From the NCBI RefSeq assembly GCF_030411955.1, contig NZ_JASNRA010000010.1, positions 41,681-105,680 of the forward strand: a stretch of 64,000 nt of DNA. The letters are read 5' to 3'. A model generated the notes under the pieces. It did not search any database and was not told where the DNA came from. It was given only the letters and a program-made list of their open reading frames with translations. Both the position numbers and the translations under genes were made by a program. Below, piece after piece: positions 35,964-44,032 of this stretch. Numbering within the stretch: the first letter of the stretch is position 1; every line of letters begins with the position of its first letter. The DNA comes from Massilia sp. YIM B02443. Its GTDB lineage: Bacteria; Pseudomonadota; Gammaproteobacteria; Burkholderiales; Burkholderiaceae_D.

Positions 35964-37529
35964 TTGAGACCGACGATCGATCATCCGGACAGCCACGTCA
36001 CCCGCCTGAGCGTCAAGAAGCGCCCGGTGGTGCGGCTGGTGGTGCTCGTGACGGCGCTGGCGTGCGCGTTGCTGGCCGCCTTCACCGGCTGGTTCGTGTG
36101 GCATTCGCAGCAGACCCAGATCCGCCAGACCGAAGTGGCCAATGCCAACGTGGCGCGCATGGTCGGCGCCCAGGTGGAAGCGGCGATGAAGGCCACCTCG
36201 CTGGCGCTGGCCAACGTGGTCGAGCGGGTCGAGCACGACGGCACGGCGCAGGCCAGCCTGGCGCGGCTGCAGCGCCACCTGGTCGAACTGACCCGCACCA
36301 CGCCCGAGCTGCACGGCATCTTCGTGTATGGCGCCGACGGCAGCTGGCTTGCCACCTCGCTGCCGGAAACCACCCTGGGCAACAACGCCGACCGTTCCTA
36401 TTTCCGCTACCACCTCGAGCATCCGGGGCGCGCCATCCACATCGCCCCGCCGGTCAAGAGCCGCTCCACCGGCGTGTGGGTGCTGCCGGTGTCGCGCCGC
36501 ATCGACCATCCCGACGGCAGCTTCGCCGGCGTGGCCCTGATCACCTTGAAAGTGAATTTCTTCGAGCGCATCTACGACGAGCTGGACGTGGGCCGCACCG
36601 GCACCGTGCTGCTGGCGCTGGCCGACGGCACCGTGGTCTACCGCCGCCCCTTCGACGAGCGCGTGATCGGCACCAACCTGGCGCAAGGCGTGGTGTTCCA
36701 GGCGATCAAAAAGCGGCCGATCGGGTCCGAATTCATGGTCGCGCGGGTCGACAATATCGAGCGCCTGTACAGCTATCGCCGGGTCGACCGCTTCGCCTTC
36801 GTGATCGCCGTCGGCCAGACCAGGGACGAACTGCTGGCCGGCTGGAAGCGTTCCAGCCTGGTGATCGCCGCGGTGGCGCTGCTGGTCGGCCTGGTGTTCG
36901 TCCTGTTCGCGGCCAGGCTGCTCAAGCAGTTCGCGATCCGCGACCGGCTCGACCAGAAGCTGCGCGCCTATTCCGAGGTGCTCGAACGCGACAACCTCGG
37001 GCTGCAGCAGCTCGCGCATACCGATACATTGACCGGCCTGGCCAACCGGCGCCGCTTCGACGAGGTATTGGCGCACGAACTGCGGCGCGCCGCGCTGGCC
37101 GGCAGCGCGCTGGCGCTGGTGCTGCTGGACGTGGATTACTTCAAGAAGTACAACGACCGCCATGGCCACCCGGCCGGCGACGCCTGCCTGCAGGCGGTGG
37201 CGCGCATCCTGGCGGAGCAGGTCAACCGCAACCGCGACCTGCCGGCGCGCTACGGCGGCGAGGAGTTCGCCCTGGTCCTGCCCGACACCGACGCCGCCGG
37301 CGCGCTGGCGGTGGCCGAGCGCATCCGCGCCGCGATCGAGGCCATGGGCGCGGCGCATGCCGATTCGCCGTTCGGCGTGGTCACGGCCAGCGCCGGGCTG
37401 GCCGTGCTCGCACCCGGCGACGCGGGCGATGGCGCAGCTGCCGGCCTGCTGGCCCGCGCCGACGCGCAGCTGTACCGGGCCAAAGAATCCGGCCGCAACC
37501 GGGTGGCAGACGAGCGCGGCGCTGGCTGA
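35964..37529 (+). CDS. Membrane diguanylate cyclase with extracytoplasmic Cache-like sensor
   Basis: About 521 residues. One membrane helix (about 22-46), a periplasmic sensor of about 240 residues resembling dCache domains (VFVYGADG.., SYFRYHLEHPGRAIHIAPPVKSRSTGVWVLPVSRRI), a second helix (about 290-315) and a GGDEF domain. The active site is GGEEF at 431-435, with an RxxD inhibitory site (RNRD, 422-425) five residues before, so it should make c-di-GMP and be product-inhibited. No ATG fits: I place the start at TTG 35964, which follows GAGG. The frame is open to 35838 but lacks coding character there. It is convergent with the lasso cyclase gene (3-base gap). Confidence 0.88.
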   Translation: MRPTIDHPDSHVTRLSVKKRPVVRLVVLVTALACALLAAFTGWFVWHSQQTQIRQTEVANANVARMVGAQVEAAMKATSLALANVVERVEHDGTAQASLARLQRHLVELTRTTPELHGIFVYGADGSWLATSLPETTLGNNADRSYFRYHLEHPGRAIHIAPPVKSRSTGVWVLPVSRRIDHPDGSFAGVALITLKVNFFERIYDELDVGRTGTVLLALADGTVVYRRPFDERVIGTNLAQGVVFQAIKKRPIGSEFMVARVDNIERLYSYRRVDRFAFVIAVGQTRDELLAGWKRSSLVIAAVALLVGLVFVLFAARLLKQFAIRDRLDQKLRAYSEVLERDNLGLQQLAHTDTLTGLANRRRFDEVLAHELRRAALAGSALALVLLDVDYFKKYNDRHGHPAGDACLQAVARILAEQVNRNRDLPARYGGEEFALVLPDTDAAGALAVAERIRAAIEAMGAAHADSPFGVVTASAGLAVLAPGDAGDGAAAGLLARADAQLYRAKESGRNRVADERGAG

Positions 37530-37532
37530 AGC

Positions 37533-39296
37533 TCAATCCGGCGGGCCGGCAACCACGGCCAGCTCGGCGGACCGCGACGCAGCCCCGCCTTTGGCGCCGC
37601 GCAGCCAGATCTCGGTCTTCATGATGAAGTCGAATTCGCGCAGGTTGGCGACGCGCCCGAACCTGGCCGCGCCCAGCAGCGCTTCCCACTGGCGCGCATC
37701 GACCAGTCCCAGCGCCACCGCATGCGAGGCGTCGGTCCGAAAGCGGCGGCGCGCGTCGTCGCCGCGCCAGTAGGCTGCCTCCTGCGCCAGCGAACCGCCC
37801 TTCGACGTGCGCTCCAGGATGGGCGCCGGCACCCGGCCGGCGAAGGCGCTGCGCTGCAGGGTGCGGTCGGGCCGCAGATGCGTTTCATAGCGGCCCAGGA
37901 TCGCCGCCGAAAACTCCACCAGCGGCAGGCTCAGGAGCGGATGGCGGAACCCGATTTCCGGCATCAGGTGCCCGGGCGCGACCCGGTTCGCCACCAGCAT
38001 GCGCAGGTTGCGCCAGAAGTCGCTGCGCGCGGCACTGGCCTCGCGCGGCAGGTTCATGTCGGCTGGCGCCAGCGCCGCGCAGCGCTCCATGAAGTCCCGG
38101 CAGTAGGCGTAATGCGGGGTGAATCCGGTGACGCCGGCGCCGCCGAACAGGGGCCGCAGGCCGAAGCGCCACAGCTGGCTGACGAACAGCCGCTGCGGCG
38201 TGCCGTCGGGGGGCGCGGTGCGGATCGTGCGCAGCGCCTGCCCCAGGCGGCCGGCGCGCAGCAGGTCCGCCAGCCAGGTCGGCGCCATGCCGCGCCCATG
38301 GAACACGTCGTCGCCGCCCACGCCGGTCACCACCGCGTCGTGGCGGCCGGCCACCAGTTCGCGCAGCACCTTGCGCAGCGTGCCGCTGAACTCGTTGCCC
38401 GGCTCGGCCCAGTCATGCACGCTGTCCCAGTCGATGAAGTCGTCGTCCGGCCGCATCACGATGCGCTGCGCCAGGTCCAGCTGCTGCGCTAGCGGCGCGG
38501 CGTAGCCGATATCGTCGTCGTGCGGGCTGCCCCAGGTGACGGCATGCAGGCGGCGCGCGCCGGCGCCGCGCCGGGCCAGCGCCACCACCGTGCTCGAATC
38601 GAGGCCGCCCGAGAGTTCGAACAGCGGATTGCGCAGCCCCGCGCATTCGCGCGCGACCGCCTGCTCGACCTGGCGCACCAGTTCCTGCTCGGCTTCGGCG
38701 CGCGTATGCGACCAGGCGAACTGCGCGGCCGCCGGGGTCACCGCCGCGCCCTGCTGCGTCGTGCGCGTGCCGATGCGCACGTGGCGGCCATGCGCCAGCC
38801 GGCGCACGCCCTCGTACGGCGTCAGGTCGGAGGCGCCGTGGCCGAAGCGCAGCCAGGACGCGAAGTAGTCGAGGCAGCGCCCACGCGCGCCGCCGCTGGC
38901 CAGCAAGCCGTCCAGCGTGTCGGCGATGCGGCACAGCGCGCCTTCGGCGCCATCCTCGCGCGCAAAGAACAGCGGGCGCTGGCCCAGCGCGTCCTGCACC
39001 AGTGTCAGCACGCCCTGCCGGTGGTCGAGCACGGCGATGCCGAACGCACCCAGCACGTGGCGCGCCAGCCGGCATTCCCAGCGCAGCCACGCGGCATGGG
39101 CCAGTTCGTGCGGGTCGCGCAGCCCGGGCTGGCCGAGCAGCGCAGCGACCTCGCCCGGGTTGGCGATGTAGCCCGAAAAGAACAGCGACAGGCCGCTGCG
39201 CCGCAGCGGTGGGCTGCTGGCGCGCAGCGTGCCCTGTCCAAGGTCGAAGACGGCGGCCCAGTTGCCGGTCTCAAGCCGCTGCGGCGACCGGGTCAT
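37533..39296 (-). CDS. Lasso peptide cyclase (asparagine synthetase-like, C protein)
   Basis: A 587-residue protein of the asparagine synthetase B family. It activates the side-chain carboxylate of the core peptide with ATP and closes the macrolactam (isopeptide) ring. The PP-loop SGGLDSS is at residues 229-235, with GVGGDDVFHG further on. The N-terminal domain is present but lacks the Cys2 nucleophile of true glutamine-hydrolysing asparagine synthetases, as expected for lasso cyclases (McjC-like). The start at 39296 overlaps the B gene end by 26 bases; the frame stays open to 39791 only as a shadow of B. It follows A and B in one operon. No ABC exporter follows; the next gene is convergent. 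Confidence 0.85.
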   Translation of the reverse strand: MTRSPQRLETGNWAAVFDLGQGTLRASSPPLRRSGLSLFFSGYIANPGEVAALLGQPGLRDPHELAHAAWLRWECRLARHVLGAFGIAVLDHRQGVLTLVQDALGQRPLFFAREDGAEGALCRIADTLDGLLASGGARGRCLDYFASWLRFGHGASDLTPYEGVRRLAHGRHVRIGTRTTQQGAAVTPAAAQFAWSHTRAEAEQELVRQVEQAVARECAGLRNPLFELSGGLDSSTVVALARRGAGARRLHAVTWGSPHDDDIGYAAPLAQQLDLAQRIVMRPDDDFIDWDSVHDWAEPGNEFSGTLRKVLRELVAGRHDAVVTGVGGDDVFHGRGMAPTWLADLLRAGRLGQALRTIRTAPPDGTPQRLFVSQLWRFGLRPLFGGAGVTGFTPHYAYCRDFMERCAALAPADMNLPREASAARSDFWRNLRMLVANRVAPGHLMPEIGFRHPLLSLPLVEFSAAILGRYETHLRPDRTLQRSAFAGRVPAPILERTSKGGSLAQEAAYWRGDDARRRFRTDASHAVALGLVDARQWEALLGAARFGRVANLREFDFIMKTEIWLRGAKGGAASRSAELAVVAGPPD

Positions 39297-39891
39297 GTGC
39301 TTGTCCGATGATGCTGATGCCGTGCCAGCGGTCCATCGCCGCGCCGCGCTCGAGGATCGCCGCGCCGTCCAGTTCCACCCACGCGTGGGCGTCGAAGGGA
39401 CAGGCCCTGAAGCCGATCCGGTGCACCGCCGCGAAGCCGAGCGCGCGCAGGAACAGGAACAGCGAGAACGAGCGCACCAGGCAGTCGCGGTCGGGATTGC
39501 GGTTGGCGAACAGGAGTTCGGCCTGCAAAAAGGCGCGCAACACTTGCGGCGGCTCTGGTGTGCGTGCCGGCGCCGGCGTCGACGCCGGCGCCATGCTTTC
39601 GGCCAGCGCGTACAGCGCCTCGAAGCGGCCGTCCGCCAGCAGCCGGCGCACGCGGCGGTTGACCTGCCACGCCAGCAGGCGCGGCGCCAAGCGCCCCCAT
39701 GCCGGCGGCCGGGCTGCGGACGCGCCGGCCGGCGCCGGCGTGGCGCGTGTGGTCCGGGCCGCGCCGTAGGATTGCACCCAGCGTTCGGCATCGCGGCCGG
39801 ACAGCCCGGCGTAGCGGCCGTCGCGCACGTTCAGCACGTACACGAGATCGCCCAGCGCACGCCACAGCAGATGGCCGCCCGGCGCGCTCAC
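39271..39891 (-). CDS. Lasso peptide leader peptidase with fused RRE (B protein, transglutaminase-like)
   Basis: A 206-residue protein. The N-terminal 45 residues (DLVYVLNVRDGRYAGLSGRDAERWVQ) look like a PqqD-type RiPP recognition element that binds the leader. A Pro/Ala linker follows, then the transglutaminase-like B2 domain with the complete triad: Cys137 (RDCLVRSFSLFLFLR), His169 (FDAHAWVE) and Asp175. It should cut the leader off the precursor so that the cyclase can act; fused B1-B2 is the proteobacterial form (McjB-like). The start is GTG at 39891, immediately after the TAA of the precursor gene, so it is translated by coupling. Confidence 0.87.
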   Translation of the reverse strand: MSAPGGHLLWRALGDLVYVLNVRDGRYAGLSGRDAERWVQSYGAARTTRATPAPAGASAARPPAWGRLAPRLLAWQVNRRVRRLLADGRFEALYALAESMAPASTPAPARTPEPPQVLRAFLQAELLFANRNPDRDCLVRSFSLFLFLRALGFAAVHRIGFRACPFDAHAWVELDGAAILERGAAMDRWHGISIIGQAHDPVAAAA

Positions 39892-40056
39892 TTATTCGTA
39901 GGAGTAGTTGTGGCCGACTTCCCAGCCGCCGTCGCGGTTGTTCCCGTGCGCCCAGACGCCGGTGATTTCTCCGACCGCGCCGAGGTCTTCGAAGGTGAAG
40001 CCGTCGAGAGTGTCCTGCTTGTCCTGCTGTTGCTGGTCCTGGCTAGTGGTATTCAT
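39892..40056 (-). CDS. Lasso peptide precursor (A), 54 residues
   Basis: Translated from 40056: MNTTSQDQQQQDKQDT, then LDGFTFEDLGAVGEITG, then the predicted core from Val34. The ending LGAVGEITG resembles the lasso leader end (L-G-x-V-x-E-[L/I]-T-x) with the key Thr32 at position -2. Counting from Val34, residue 9 is Asp42, so the ring would be VWAHGNNRD closed between Val1 and Asp9. The tail is GGWEVGHNYSYE, with bulky Trp, Tyr and His residues that could act as plugs. AGGAG lies 7 bases before the ATG. The stop TAA touches the GTG of the B gene. The gene is very short, so automatic annotation may miss it. Confidence 0.8.
   Translation of the reverse strand: MNTTSQDQQQQDKQDTLDGFTFEDLGAVGEITGVWAHGNNRDGGWEVGHNYSYE
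39895..39957 (-). other. Predicted lasso core peptide region
   Basis: Codons 34-54 of the precursor. Nine-residue ring (Val1 to Asp9) and a 12-residue tail ending in Tyr-Ser-Tyr-Glu. A Val at position 1 is unusual, since Gly is commonest. The boundary rests on Thr at -2 and on an acidic residue falling exactly at position 9; no mass data support it. Confidence 0.6.
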
Positions 40057-40303
40057 GCATTGCTCCTGTCATGGTGAAATGGGCAGGTGCGGGGGCGCAG
40101 CGTCCAAAGACGCGATCGCTCCGCCACGCTCCTGTAACGGGGTTGGATCCGCTTTTTTCAGCGCACATGCGAATTTTTTGCGTGGCGGGAAATTATCGCG
40201 CGCCGGCCGGCAGCGCGCTAGCTGTAAGAACTGACAGGAGGGGAGAGGATGGCGCAGGCCGGCGTGGCTGCCGGCCCGGCGTCATGTGTGGATGAAACGC
40301 GGA

Positions 40304-40495
40304 TCAGGACAGCATGCTAGGCTTCGGATCGGGCACCGGCTCTTCGTCGTGCGGCAGGTGCACCGGCTGGTGCGGAGTGTCGAACGGTTCCGGCAGCGGC
40401 TCCTCGGCCGGCGCCGGATCGGGTGCGCGGTGTGCGTAAATGGCCGGATTGAACCGGTGCGTGGGCAGCGGCAGGGACGTGGACGTGGCGTGCAT
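40304..40495 (-). CDS. Small proline-rich acidic protein
   Basis: About 63 residues from the ATG at 40495, which has GGAGAG 7 bases upstream. Sequence is polar, Pro/Glu/His-rich (PDPAPAEEPLPEPFDTPHQP, HDEEPVPDPKPS) with no membrane helix. Family unknown. It lies 248 bases upstream of the lasso precursor on the same strand, so a link to that cluster is possible but unsupported. Coding status rests mainly on the ribosome binding site. In-frame ATGs at 40510 and 40540 are alternative starts. Confidence 0.45.
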   Translation of the reverse strand: MHATSTSLPLPTHRFNPAIYAHRAPDPAPAEEPLPEPFDTPHQPVHLPHDEEPVPDPKPSMLS

Positions 40496-40614
40496 GGACG
40501 GGCTCTCCATTTCAAGAATCGGATCGGCCAACCTTAGCACGCGCTCGCGCGGTGCGGCGCGCGCCGGGGGTCGGCTACAATGCTCGGATTGTTGAACACT
40601 GCCGTTTGCGCTCC

Positions 40615-41133
40615 ATGGAACTCACGATCACCACCCTGGCCCTGCTCGTCCTGACCCCGCTGCTGGTCTGGCGCATCTACACCCGCATCAAGAGCCGCAT
40701 GACGCGCCAGCGCTCGATCGTGTCGCGCCACTACACCGGGGTGCTGGTGTTCGGCGCCATGATCCTGGTGCCGGCGGCCCAGCTGCTGGGCAACCCGTAC
40801 AACCTGGCGGCGCTGCTGGCGGGCGCGGCGGGCGGCATCGGCTACGGGGTGTGGGGACTCAAGCTGAGCCGCTTCGAGGCCACCCAGCAAGGCTACTGGT
40901 ACACGCCCAACGCGCGGCTGGGGATCGTGATGGCCATGATCCTGGTGGCGCGGCTGCTGTATTACGGGATCGAGATCTATGCCAACCAGGGCAAGGACAT
41001 TCCGACGCCGCAGCTGACCGAGTCGCCGCTGACCATGTTGTGCGTGGGGCTGACGGCGGGGTATTTCGGCTGCTATTCGGCAGGCTTGCTGCGCTGGCGG
41101 CGGCGCATGCGCAAGGAGATCGATGCGCCATGA
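40615..41133 (+). CDS. Four-helix integral membrane protein, unknown function
   Basis: A 172-residue protein with about four membrane helices (LALLVLTPLLVW, YTGVLVFGAMILVPAAQLLG plus NLAALLAGAAGGIGYGVWG, LGIVMAMILVARLLYYG, LTMLCVGLTAGYFGCYSAGLL) and basic loops (RIKSRMTRQRSIVSRH, RWRRRMRKE) that set the cytoplasmic side. Family not recognised. It is convergent with mksB, with a terminator between them. Confidence 0.78.
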   Translation: MELTITTLALLVLTPLLVWRIYTRIKSRMTRQRSIVSRHYTGVLVFGAMILVPAAQLLGNPYNLAALLAGAAGGIGYGVWGLKLSRFEATQQGYWYTPNARLGIVMAMILVARLLYYGIEIYANQGKDIPTPQLTESPLTMLCVGLTAGYFGCYSAGLLRWRRRMRKEIDAP

Positions 41134-41151
41134 TCGTCGGCTGACGATACG

Positions 41152-41184
41152 AACAAGGGCCCCATGTCGGGTCCCTTGTTTTTT
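41152..41184 (+). terminator. Rho-independent terminator
   Basis: AACAAGGG, one mismatch, CCC, loop ATGTC, GGG, CCCTTGTT, then TTTT. It ends the membrane-protein gene and lies between it and the convergent mksB stop. Confidence 0.85.
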
Positions 41185-41198
41185 ACCGCAAGCGCCGC

Positions 41199-44024
41199 TT
41201 ACGCCGCCGCCTTCTCCGCTTCTTTCCGGCGCTGCAGCACGAAGATCGGCTGCGCCCACTGCATGTCCTTCTTCTTCTTGCTCGTGATGAGCGTCAGTTC
41301 CGAAGGGTCGTACACGTCGGTGTTGTGCGTCAGCGGCGTCGTCATCAGGTACTGGGCGTCGGTGTTCTTCAGGAACTCGCCGACCAGCTGGATGTTGCGG
41401 ATGTCCAGGTGGGCGAACGGTTCGTCGATGAACACGAAGCCGCCCGAACCTTCTTCCGATTTCAACAGGCCGATCAGCAGCACCAGCGACTTCATCACCT
41501 GCTGGCCGCCCGAGGCTTCGCCGTCGTTCATCCCGATCTGGTCCTTGCCGTCGAACTTGAAGCGCACGTGCAGGCCGGCCTGGGCCAGCTGCACATCGTC
41601 GTTCTCCAGGCGCACCGGGTCGGCCTGCACGTCGATGCCGGCCAGCGCGCCCAGTTCCTTGATGTTCTTGGTATAGGCCTTGATGGTGTAGCGCAGGCGC
41701 TCGATGTAGGCCCCGCGCGCATTGCCGGTGGCTTCGATCGCGCGGTTGTTCTGGTAGCGCCGTTCCTCGGTCTCGTTCTGGCGGCTGTCCAGCTGCTCGT
41801 TCAGGCGCGCGTACTGGTCGACCACGGTCGCATCCAGTTCCCAGTCGTCGCGCGCCAGCGACAGCTCGAGCGAACCGAGTCGCAGGCTGACCTGGTGCGC
41901 GTTCTGGTGCTTGGCCACCAGGTCGCCGCGCCACTCCGGATTCTTCCAGTTGGCGGGCACCGTGCGCCAGTTGCGGCGCAGGTCCAACAGCGCCTTGGCG
42001 TGCTCGCTGCGCTGGTCGATCTGGCGGCGGTGGTTCAGGCGCATGCCGGCTTCGGCTTCCGACAGGGCCATGCGCGCGTTCTGCCACACGGTGTCGGCGC
42101 GGGTACGATTCACGGTGGCGTTCTTGCTCAGGGTCTGCAACTCGCCCAGGCGTGCCCCCACTTCCAGGCGTTCGGCCTTGAGCGGCTCGAGCGCGCGCGC
42201 CGCTTCCTCGAATTCGGCCTGGCGCGCCGACAGTTCCTTGGCCGCGTCGACGCCGGCGATACGGGTCTTGAGGGCGCCCACTTCGGCCGCCAGCTTCGAG
42301 ATCGCCAGCGTCAGCGCGTCTTCCTTCTGCTCCAGCGCCGGCAGCGACTTCTGGATCGCCTCCAGGCGCTGGGTCTTGCCGGCCGCGCCGAAGCGGTAGC
42401 GCGACGCTTCCACGAACAGCGAGCGGCCGCCGCGCCGTTCGCGGTGGTAGGCGTCGGGCGTGATCCATTCGTCCGAACGGCTCTTGAAGCCGTCGTCGAC
42501 CGAGTCCACGCGTTCGATGCGTTCCAGTTGATCGATCAGCCAGCCCGGCGCCTTGCCCGAGAAGCGCACCACCGACAGCAGGCTGTCGTCCTTCACCACC
42601 GGGGCGTTGACGCAGTCCGGCACGATGAAGTGGCGATAGCGCTCCTTCTCGGCCAGGCGGTAGGCCGCCGGGGCGTCCTTGGCGTTCTCCAGCAGCACCA
42701 CCGAGGCGTAGCCACCGAGCACGCCTTCGACCGCGCCCTGCCACTTCGGATCGGTGACTTCGACGATGTCCGACAGCATGGCGTGGGCGATGCCCTCGTC
42801 GCGCAGCGCGCGCCGCATCAGGCGCTGCGCTTCCGGTTCCGGCATCGCGCTCTTGCCCTGCAGCGCCGAGATGGTCGCCATTTCGGCGGCTATTTTTGAG
42901 CTGATGGCGTCGCGCGCGGCGCGCTGGCGGGTCAGCTCGGCGTCCTTCTCGTCCAGCTGTTTCGCCACTTCGGCGATGTCGGCGCCGGCGTCCGCGGAGA
43001 GTTTCTGCAGGCGTTCGCGCTGCTCGAGCAGGCTTTCCAAAGGCTTGAGGCGGGTGTTGACTTCGCCCAGGCGCTTGGCCAACGCGCTGTTTTCTTCTTC
43101 CAGCTGCACTTCGAGCTTTTGCGCTTCGGTCAGGGCGCGCTGCTGGGCCGCCAACTGGCTGCGCTTTTCGGCCAGCTGGCTGTCGGCCTGCACCAGCGGC
43201 TTCTTCGCTTCGCGCAGGTTGCGGCTGTTGTTGGCGGCCTTTTCGCGCGCTTCGTGGTACTCCAGCGCCGGCAGCACTTCTTCTTTCAGCGTCTTCTGTT
43301 CCTTGTGCAGGTCCGACCACTGATGGTGGTTCGAGACGCGCAGGCGCAGGCCTTCCAGGTTGATGCGCGAGGTTTCCAGCTCGGCCTCGAAGCGCTTGAG
43401 TTCCGTCTCGGTGTCGCGCTGGTGGCGCTTGGCCTCGTCGTAGGCGTCCAGCACTTCCTTGTCGCCGAACACCTGGAACACCAGGTCCAGCAGCTGGCGC
43501 GGCGCGTATTCGCACAGCTTGTCGGTCTCGCCCTGCTCCAGCGCCAGCACCTTCGACATCGCCGGCGACAGGCCGGCCGAGGCCAGGCGTTTGCGATAGT
43601 TCTCCACGCCGAGCCAGTCGGTGGCTTCGGTGACTTCCTCGATCTCGACGTTCCCCGGTCGCATCAGGTACTGGCGCTTCCAGTCGCCGCCGTTTTTCTG
43701 CACCTGGCAGAACAGCGTCACTTCGTCGTCGGCGAAGAAGCCCGAATGGCGGAACGGCCGGTTCGACAGCTGGCGCCCGACCGGCTTGTTGTCGACCACG
43801 GCGCGCAGCCAGGCGCTTTGCTGGCCCGAGTGGCGCGCATAGTGTTTATACGTGCGCCCCATCGAGCAATCGAGCCCGAACAGGGTGCGCATCGCGTCCA
43901 GCAGCGTGGTCTTGCCCGAGCCGTTCTGGCCGGCGATGGTGATGATCTTGGCGTCGAGCGGGATGTTCTTGATGCGCTGCCAGTAATCCCAGTGGACCAG
44001 TTCGAGTGATTTAATGTGGAACAT
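41199..44024 (-). CDS. mksB: MksB, SMC-like condensin ATPase
   Basis: A 941-residue MukB-like SMC protein. The Walker A motif GQNGSGKTT is at residues 32-40, two long coiled-coil arms flank a hinge (about 405-560; VTDPKWQGAVEGVLGGYASVVLLENA), and the C-terminal head has the ABC signature ASGGQQVMKSLVLLIG and Walker B GGFVFIDEPFAHLD. The size matches MksB of Pseudomonas rather than MukB (about 1480). It extrudes DNA loops and shapes the chromosome with MksE and MksF. It is the last gene of the operon, 8 bases after mksE. No MksG/JetD nuclease gene is adjacent. Confidence 0.88.
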   Translation of the reverse strand: MFHIKSLELVHWDYWQRIKNIPLDAKIITIAGQNGSGKTTLLDAMRTLFGLDCSMGRTYKHYARHSGQQSAWLRAVVDNKPVGRQLSNRPFRHSGFFADDEVTLFCQVQKNGGDWKRQYLMRPGNVEIEEVTEATDWLGVENYRKRLASAGLSPAMSKVLALEQGETDKLCEYAPRQLLDLVFQVFGDKEVLDAYDEAKRHQRDTETELKRFEAELETSRINLEGLRLRVSNHHQWSDLHKEQKTLKEEVLPALEYHEAREKAANNSRNLREAKKPLVQADSQLAEKRSQLAAQQRALTEAQKLEVQLEEENSALAKRLGEVNTRLKPLESLLEQRERLQKLSADAGADIAEVAKQLDEKDAELTRQRAARDAISSKIAAEMATISALQGKSAMPEPEAQRLMRRALRDEGIAHAMLSDIVEVTDPKWQGAVEGVLGGYASVVLLENAKDAPAAYRLAEKERYRHFIVPDCVNAPVVKDDSLLSVVRFSGKAPGWLIDQLERIERVDSVDDGFKSRSDEWITPDAYHRERRGGRSLFVEASRYRFGAAGKTQRLEAIQKSLPALEQKEDALTLAISKLAAEVGALKTRIAGVDAAKELSARQAEFEEAARALEPLKAERLEVGARLGELQTLSKNATVNRTRADTVWQNARMALSEAEAGMRLNHRRQIDQRSEHAKALLDLRRNWRTVPANWKNPEWRGDLVAKHQNAHQVSLRLGSLELSLARDDWELDATVVDQYARLNEQLDSRQNETEERRYQNNRAIEATGNARGAYIERLRYTIKAYTKNIKELGALAGIDVQADPVRLENDDVQLAQAGLHVRFKFDGKDQIGMNDGEASGGQQVMKSLVLLIGLLKSEEGSGGFVFIDEPFAHLDIRNIQLVGEFLKNTDAQYLMTTPLTHNTDVYDPSELTLITSKKKKDMQWAQPIFVLQRRKEAEKAAA

Positions 44025-44032
44025 CGGCTATC

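Noticed and set aside
39910..39945. Alternative lasso ring from Gly38 to Glu46
   Set aside because: It is a legal 9-residue ring with Gly first, but the -2 residue is Ala36 instead of Thr and the leader end motif would fall inside the core.
40249..40320. 23-residue plus-strand ORF with GGAGG-rich leader, MAQAGVAAGPASC..
   Set aside because: The purine run touches the ATG with poor spacing, the ORF overlaps the end of a minus-strand gene, and no motif or conservation evidence exists.
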